Assembly (NCBI RefSeq): GCF_017353185.1
Contig: NZ_JAFMYV010000010.1
Location: 124,001 to 188,000, forward strand
Direction: 5' to 3'
Length of the DNA stretch: 64,000 bases
Source of the DNA: Fibrella rubiginis
GTDB taxonomy: Bacteria > Bacteroidota > Bacteroidia > Cytophagales > Spirosomataceae
Shown here: one piece after another, positions 59,703 through 64,000 of the stretch
How the letters are laid out: every line of letters starts with the position of its first letter
How positions within the stretch are numbered: the stretch's first letter is position 1
Translations under genes and position numbers: made by a program
Notes under the pieces: generated by a model
Database searches by the model: none
Told to the model about the DNA's origin: nothing
Seen by the model: only the letters and a program-made list of their open reading frames with translations

Positions 59703-61160
59703 ATGGTGAATGAACCTGTTGCCTCGTCGGGCCAACCCCTTGTCAAGCAGTCCGACAACCAGTCGGCTCTGTACACGCTCATGACCGTCTGGTTCTTCTG
59801 GAGCTTCGTGGCGGCCTCAAATGGTATCCTGATTCCTCTTTTCAAAGATAAATTTCACCTGACCCAAACCCAGGCGCAGTATATCGACTTTGCCTTCTAC
59901 GCGGCCTATTTCGTGGGGTCTATTCTGTACCTGCTGGTGTCGGCATCCATGAAAACCGACGTGCTCAACCGGATCGGCTACAAAAACGGGATCGTGTATG
60001 GCCTGTTGATTTCGGCGGTGGGTACGTTGCTGTTTTACCCGGCTGCGCAAACGCAATCGTATGCCCTGTTGCTGTCAGGTCTGTTTATTGTGGGCCTTGG
60101 TTTTTCGCTGCAACAAACTGCTACCCAGCCATTCATGATTGCGCTGGGGCCACCCGAAACGGGTGCGCAACGGATCAACCTGGGTGGAGCAGTCAACAAC
60201 CTCGGTGGTACTATCGGCCCCGTATTGGTTTCTTTTGCCATTTTCGGTTCCATTTCGCCCGAAGCCGCCAAAGCTGCCACTGTTGAGTCGGTAAAAGTGC
60301 CTTATCTGATTCTGGGTGGCCTTTTTCTGGCCCTGGCTGCTTTTTTCAAGCTTTCGAAGCTGCCTCACATCACCAACGATGAGAAGGTGGAAGTGGGTAC
60401 GGGCGTGCTGAAATATCCGCAGCTGGTGCTGGGCATGACTGCCATCTTTGTGTATGTTGGCGTGGAGGTAACGATTGGCTCAAACCTGGGCGAATACCTG
60501 AAAAAAGTAGAGCACCTCGAAGCCTCTCAGGTGTCGAAATATGTATCGCTATTCTGGGGCAGCATGATGATCGGGCGCTGGACGGCCTCTATCGGTAACT
60601 TTAACCCGTCGGCTGCCATGAAGCGCGTTCTGGTGTTTGTGGTGCCCTTTGTGGCCTTTGCCATTGTGTTGGGTGTTAACGCCATCTACAGCGGCGACGT
60701 TACCGACTTGCTACCCTACGCTATCTGCGTGGTGGTAATGATTGCCACCTTCCTGGCCGCCCGCGAAAAGCCCGTTACTATCCTGCTTTATTTCACAGCG
60801 GTGGGCGCTATCCTGGCTTTAATCGGCGTGTTTACCACGGGCAAAATCGCCTTGTTTTCACTTATCAGCGGGGGTTTGTTCTGCTCAATCCTATGGCCAA
60901 GTATTTTCTCATTGGGCACGGCCGGCCTGGGTAAATACACCAATCAGGGTGCTGCATTCCTGATCATGATGATTCTGGGTGGGGCCATTATTCCGGTTGT
61001 GCAGGGCAAATTTGCCGACGTGGTGGGTATTCAGCAGTCCTACCTGGTGGCGGTGGCCTGCTTTGCCTACCTGTTCTTCTTTGGCATCCGCGTACAAACC
61101 GTACTCCGCAAACAAGGCATCGACTTCGACCAGGCCGTTGCAAGCAAGGGAGGGCACTAG
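59703..61160 (+). CDS. Sugar MFS permease (FucP/GluP type)
   Basis: Inner-membrane proton/sugar symporter of 485 residues with about 12 membrane segments. It has the FucP-family pattern: TVWFFWSFVAASNGILIPLFKDKF in segment 1, YFVGSILYLLVSASMKTDVLNRIGYKNGI, and GLGFSLQQTATQPFMIALGPPETGAQRINLGGAVNNLGGTIGP. QQTATQPF corresponds to the conserved sugar-path region of L-fucose and glucose/galactose transporters. The C-terminal half (NLGEYLKKVEHLEASQVSKYVSLFWGSMMIGRW) is complete. Sugar specificity is unknown. The gene stands alone behind its own promoter-like box. Confidence 0.88.
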   Translation: MVNEPVASSGQPLVKQSDNQSALYTLMTVWFFWSFVAASNGILIPLFKDKFHLTQTQAQYIDFAFYAAYFVGSILYLLVSASMKTDVLNRIGYKNGIVYGLLISAVGTLLFYPAAQTQSYALLLSGLFIVGLGFSLQQTATQPFMIALGPPETGAQRINLGGAVNNLGGTIGPVLVSFAIFGSISPEAAKAATVESVKVPYLILGGLFLALAAFFKLSKLPHITNDEKVEVGTGVLKYPQLVLGMTAIFVYVGVEVTIGSNLGEYLKKVEHLEASQVSKYVSLFWGSMMIGRWTASIGNFNPSAAMKRVLVFVVPFVAFAIVLGVNAIYSGDVTDLLPYAICVVVMIATFLAAREKPVTILLYFTAVGAILALIGVFTTGKIALFSLISGGLFCSILWPSIFSLGTAGLGKYTNQGAAFLIMMILGGAIIPVVQGKFADVVGIQQSYLVAVACFAYLFFFGIRVQTVLRKQGIDFDQAVASKGGH

Positions 61161-61165
61161 GATTT

Positions 61166-61237
61166 AATGAGTGATTGAGTGAATGGGCTGGCGCCGGAGC
61201 AACCCCTTGCGTCAGCCCATTCACTCAATCACTCATT
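61166..61237. terminator. 25-bp perfect inverted repeat after the sugar permease gene
   Basis: Arms 61166-61190 and 61213-61237 are exact reverse complements over 25 bp (AATGAGTGATTGAGTGAATG core), loop 22. It begins 5 bases after the permease stop. The right side continues with two more copies of the word TCAATCACTC, so it is word-repeated like the others. Confidence 0.85.
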
Positions 61238-61322
61238 CGCTCAATCACTCAATAAAACAACCACCCTGACCTGCGCGTTTTTACTGAAAAACAGTAACTT
61301 TCATATTCAGAAGATAATCGCT

Positions 61323-62204
61323 ATGCGCTCTATATATACAGTTGGGTTGGTAAGCCTCGCTAGCTTGTGGTTGGCGGCGGGTAGTGCGCTGGCGCAAACA
61401 ACGCCAAGGGAAACTCCTTTGCGGACGCGGCCGTCGGTGGGCGCAGCCAACAATAACGCAACAGCCAAACGCACAAGGTCCCTGGCTCAACCAAAACCGG
61501 CCGCCGACAATGGCGATGAGGATGACTACCAAACGGTTACCACCTTCGGCATCACCACCAACACCAACGCCGGTTTGCTGGGTGGTTTTGTGTTCCGGCA
61601 GTCGCAGCGGCTGGATGGCGACCTGTTTGGCAAACCGCAATACCGTTATCTGAGTCTCGAGCTGGTCAATGTAAAAAGTCCGCGTGAGTACTCACCCCAG
61701 AATAATTTCGGTACCTCATCGATTACGCCAGGTAAAGAGAACTACCTGTTTGTGCTCCGGCCTCAGTATGGCCGCGAACTTGCCCTGTTCCGCCGCAATG
61801 CCGACGAGGGTATCTCCGTCAACGCCATCTTCGCCGCGGGTCCTTCGTTGGGCATCATTAAGCCCTACTACGTCGAAGTATCGTCGGGTAACACCACCCG
61901 CCAGATTCCGTACGCGCAGGCCTACAGCGCCGCTGAAAACATTGTAGGGTCGGGTAGTTTTTTCAAGGGCCTGGGCGAATCGACGCTGACGGTGGGTATT
62001 CACGCCAAGGCGGCTATCAGCTTTGAGTTGAGTGCATTCCGTAACAACACTACTGGCGTAGAGATCGGGTTTTTATCGGAAATATTCCCCAAAACCATCG
62101 TCATCATCCCCAATCTGGACCCTACAGCGGGTGGCCGCGAAGTGGGTAACCGGAATTTTTTCACCTCCGGCTACGTCACGCTGTTCTTCGGGTCGAAAAA
62201 GTAG
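61323..62204 (+). CDS. Secreted or outer-membrane protein of unknown function
   Basis: 293 residues from the ATG at 61323; the open frame starts inside the preceding hairpin, so the upstream part is not coding. Signal peptide to about AGSALAQ. Residues 25-65 are a low-complexity linker rich in Thr, Asn and Arg. The remaining 225 look like alternating amphipathic strands ending with an aromatic residue (YVTLFFGSKK), which fits a small outer-membrane barrel. Blocks FGITTNTNAGLLGGFVFRQS, YRYLSLELVNVKSPREY and GIHAKAAISFELSAFRN recall Bacteroidota porin-like families, but none can be named. Confidence 0.7.
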   Translation: MRSIYTVGLVSLASLWLAAGSALAQTTPRETPLRTRPSVGAANNNATAKRTRSLAQPKPAADNGDEDDYQTVTTFGITTNTNAGLLGGFVFRQSQRLDGDLFGKPQYRYLSLELVNVKSPREYSPQNNFGTSSITPGKENYLFVLRPQYGRELALFRRNADEGISVNAIFAAGPSLGIIKPYYVEVSSGNTTRQIPYAQAYSAAENIVGSGSFFKGLGESTLTVGIHAKAAISFELSAFRNNTTGVEIGFLSEIFPKTIVIIPNLDPTAGGREVGNRNFFTSGYVTLFFGSKK

Positions 62205-62310
62205 TTGTAATGAACAATGTATAATGTACAATGAACAATGGGCTGGCGCGTCTGTACTGTTGACGCGCCAGCCCATTGTTCATTGTACATTATACATTGT
62301 TCATTACAAC
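62204..62310. repeat. 49-bp perfect inverted repeat upstream of lipA
   Basis: Arms 62204-62252 and 62262-62310 are exact reverse complements over 49 bp with a 9-base loop. The left arm starts at the last base of the preceding stop codon and the right arm ends 52 bases before lipA. The stem is built of the words AATGAACAATG, TATAATGTACAATG and GGGCTGGCGCG. It is the longest perfect stem in the window. Confidence 0.9.
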
Positions 62311-62340
62311 AGAACTTTACCCCGCTCAAACGCATTTTTC

Positions 62341-62370
62341 ATGAAACGAGTGGAGATATACCATGATTGA
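62341..62370 (+). other. Nine-codon ORF overlapping the lipA start
   Basis: ATG at 62341 followed by nine codons (MKRVEIYHD) and a TGA at 62368-62370 that overlaps the first codons of lipA. It could couple translation or simply be chance. Its GTGGAGATATACC also contains the GGAG that would serve as the lipA ribosome-binding site (about 12 bases before the ATG). Confidence 0.25.
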
Positions 62371-63241
62371 TTTACCGGTAATTCCGTCCCAGCAGCAGCG
62401 TGCAAAGAGGCCCGACTGGCTACGGGTGAAACTGCCCATTGGCCCCGAATATGCCAGCGTACGGAAGTTGGTAGATACCTATAAACTGCATACGATCTGC
62501 GAAAGCGGTAACTGCCCCAACATGGGCGAGTGCTGGGGCGCAGGCACGGCCACGTTCATGATTCTGGGCAACGTCTGCACCCGAAGCTGCACGTTTTGTG
62601 CCGTGGCCACAGGTCGTCCCAACGAATACGACACCGACGAACCGCGCCGTGTGGCCGAGGCCATTTTGCTCATGAAAGTGAAGCATGCCGTGATCACCTC
62701 GGTAAATCGCGATGAGCTGAAAGACCGGGGTGCCGAAATCTGGTATCAGACGGTGAGAGCGGTGAAAGAAGCGTCGCCCACCACGACCATCGAAACGCTC
62801 ATTCCCGATACCAAAGGCAATTGGGATGCGTTAATCCGGATGATTGAAGGTGGACAGGAGGTAGTGTCGCACAATATGGAAACCGTGGAGCGGCTCTATC
62901 GGCGTGTTCGTCCGCAGGCGCGGTATGAACGTAGTCTGGAGCAGATACGGCGCACCAAAGACTACGGCCAGCGCACCAAAACCGGCATTATGCTCGGCTT
63001 GGGCGAAACCCAGGACGAAGTGCTCAAAGCAATGGATGATTTAGTCGAAAACGGCTGCGATATTCTCACCCTGGGCCAATACCTGCAGCCCACTAAAATG
63101 CACCACGAAGTAATCGAGTGGATTCACCCCGACACGTTTGCCATGTATAAAGAGCAGGGTGAGCAACGTGGCCTCAAATACGTAGAAGCTGGCCCACTGG
63201 TTCGGTCAAGCTACCATGCCGAACGCCATGTGCATGTATAG
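62363..63241 (+). CDS. lipA: Lipoyl synthase
   Basis: Radical-SAM enzyme inserting two sulphurs into octanoyl-carrier protein to make lipoate, needed by pyruvate and 2-oxoglutarate dehydrogenases. 292 residues. Auxiliary cluster cysteines C46, C51, C57 are in CESGNCPNMGEC; radical-SAM CxxxCxxC is C72, C76, C79 in CTRSCTFC. Further family blocks: ITSVNRDEL, ETLIPDTKGNW, SHNMETVERLYRRVRPQA, TKTGIMLGLGET, LGQYLQP, and the C-terminal RSSYHAE with the serine that ligates the auxiliary cluster. A terminator follows at 63320. No lipB is adjacent. Confidence 0.97.
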   Translation: MIDLPVIPSQQQRAKRPDWLRVKLPIGPEYASVRKLVDTYKLHTICESGNCPNMGECWGAGTATFMILGNVCTRSCTFCAVATGRPNEYDTDEPRRVAEAILLMKVKHAVITSVNRDELKDRGAEIWYQTVRAVKEASPTTTIETLIPDTKGNWDALIRMIEGGQEVVSHNMETVERLYRRVRPQARYERSLEQIRRTKDYGQRTKTGIMLGLGETQDEVLKAMDDLVENGCDILTLGQYLQPTKMHHEVIEWIHPDTFAMYKEQGEQRGLKYVEAGPLVRSSYHAERHVHV

Positions 63242-63319
63242 TGACGTTTGATTTAGCTCACCTGTCATAAGGTTATCATGGTCATCAACGACTAACCAAC
63301 CAAAGAATCAATTTAATCC

Positions 63320-63347
63320 AGGCCCGGTAATTACCGGGCTTTTTTTG
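63320..63347 (+). terminator. Intrinsic terminator after lipA
   Basis: GCCCGGTAA (63322-63330) and TTACCGGGC (63331-63339) form a hairpin, followed by eight T (63340-63347). Confidence 0.85.
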
Positions 63348-63508
63348 TGAAGAAATAATATAATTCCAATAAGCTGTATGGTCAATCCGCTTAGTAGCTG
63401 TATGCGTATTTATACTATGTAGCGGAAGAAAAGCTTTGGTTAGTGCGACTTTACAATCGCCCCGGCTGAAGCCGTCTTTCAGTTGCTCTTCATCTACTCA
63501 ACAAACTA

Positions 63509-64000
63509 ATGAAACACCAATCGCCTGCTGGCCCCAAGGCCTGTCGACGGGCTATTCCCTTTTATGAATCATGTAGGTTTTTCTTAACGTTTTTGCTTTG
63601 CTGGTGCCTGAGCCTCGTGTCTTTGGCAGGCATGGCACAGGTAACCTATTACGTATCAACAACGGGAAACGACAACAACACAGGCCGGTCGGCATCGCAG
63701 GCGTATCAGAGTCTGAGCAAAGTAAGTTCGCTGACACTACAGGCGGGTGACTCAGTATTGTTTAAACGGGGCGATACCTTCCGGGGAACGTTGCAGATCA
63801 GTCAGTCGGGGGCGGCGGGGCGGCCCATTGTGTTTGCGGCTTATGACAGAGGTAACAAGCCCGTACTGAGTGGCTCAATCCCCGTAACCGGCTGGACACG
63901 GTCAAGCTTTAATGCCAACATCTGGCAAGTCAACTGTTCGGCTTGTGGCGACCGCCTAACGGGCGTATACCGAAGCGAAGTAGCCCTGCCGCTGGGCCGG
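63509..64000 (+). CDS. Secreted right-handed beta-helix protein, N-terminal part (runs off right edge)
   Basis: ATG at 63509; 164 codons open to the window end. A long N-terminus precedes a hydrophobic signal segment (FFLTFLLCWCLSLVSLAGMAQ). The mature start VTYYVSTTGNDNNTGRSASQAYQSLSKVS matches the opening of parallel beta-helix proteins, for example polysaccharide-lyase-like or pectin-degrading families in Bacteroidota. It continues with AGDSVLFKRGDTFRGTLQI. The catalytic or binding part lies beyond the edge, so substrate and secretion tag cannot be judged. An internal ATG just before MAQ could be an alternative start but would lack the signal segment. Confidence 0.75.
   Translation, partial: MKHQSPAGPKACRRAIPFYESCRFFLTFLLCWCLSLVSLAGMAQVTYYVSTTGNDNNTGRSASQAYQSLSKVSSLTLQAGDSVLFKRGDTFRGTLQISQSGAAGRPIVFAAYDRGNKPVLSGSIPVTGWTRSSFNANIWQVNCSACGDRLTGVYRSEVALPLGR

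Noticed and set aside
62345..62365. Vector contamination suggested by GTGGAGATATACCATG, similar to a common expression-vector ribosome site
   Set aside because: The match is short, the flanks are native (inverted repeat and lipA), and GGAG-AT spacing is ordinary for a ribosome-binding site.

Overview
The window looks like a chromosomal segment of a Bacteroidota bacterium of order Cytophagales, probably Spirosoma or a close relative. The evidence is a moderately high G+C content, a SusC/SusD pair with a hybrid two-component regulator, type IX secretion (T9SS) parts and cargo, Oar-type and other TonB-dependent receptors, a Rho factor with an Asn/Arg/Gly/Asp-rich insert, and promoter-like TAnnTTTG boxes. 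No tRNA, rRNA, CRISPR array, integrase or intact insertion sequence was seen.

Layout. 1-1282: 5' part of rho (minus strand), preceded by a long leader. 1.8-5.5 kb: tilS followed by a PorE-like OmpA/PD40 protein. 5.6-9.0 kb: an OstA/LptA-like protein, a small T9SS cargo protein, a 38-aa lysine-rich protein and a perfect 60-bp palindrome. 9.2-12.1 kb: a broken NmrA-type reductase, a subclass B1 metallo-beta-lactamase with all zinc ligands, and an AI-2E-family permease. 12.1-16.6 kb: a frameshifted Uma2 gene, then two small AT-rich lipoprotein genes separated by extra copies of the 3' end of ppk1, then ppk1. 16.7-18.7 kb: gyrB. 19.1-29.3 kb: a polysaccharide-utilisation-like locus (SusD, SusC, GH43, hybrid sensor/regulator). 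29.6-38.2 kb: a small CBM48-like protein, a sugar-isomerase-like TIM barrel, an Rpn-type nuclease, a large PVC-type cytochrome/dehydrogenase, a PD40 protein and a DUF1080 (3-keto-disaccharide hydrolase-like) protein. 38.4-45.3 kb: an Oar-like receptor divergent from porU. 45.6-53.7 kb: a co-directional cluster of small lipoprotein, two DUF4331 paralogues, TPR lipoprotein and TonB-dependent receptor. 53.8-64 kb: DUF427, alpha/beta hydrolase, sugar dehydrogenase, SDR, FAD oxidoreductase, a truncated Fic gene, OsmC, a FucP-type sugar permease, an envelope protein, lipA, and the start of a beta-helix protein.

Three themes stand out. (1) Many intergenic gaps hold long inverted repeats, several perfect over 30-49 bp. 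They are unrelated in sequence, but many are built from short repeated words and sit close to stop codons. (2) The 3' end of ppk1 occurs three times in the same orientation (14236, 13379, 12769), with a small lipoprotein gene between consecutive copies. This suggests a recombination or insertion hotspot. (3) Three genes are visibly broken (NmrA reductase, Uma2, Fic), which points to ongoing gene turnover. Enzyme assignments rest on motifs read by eye; no database search was run.
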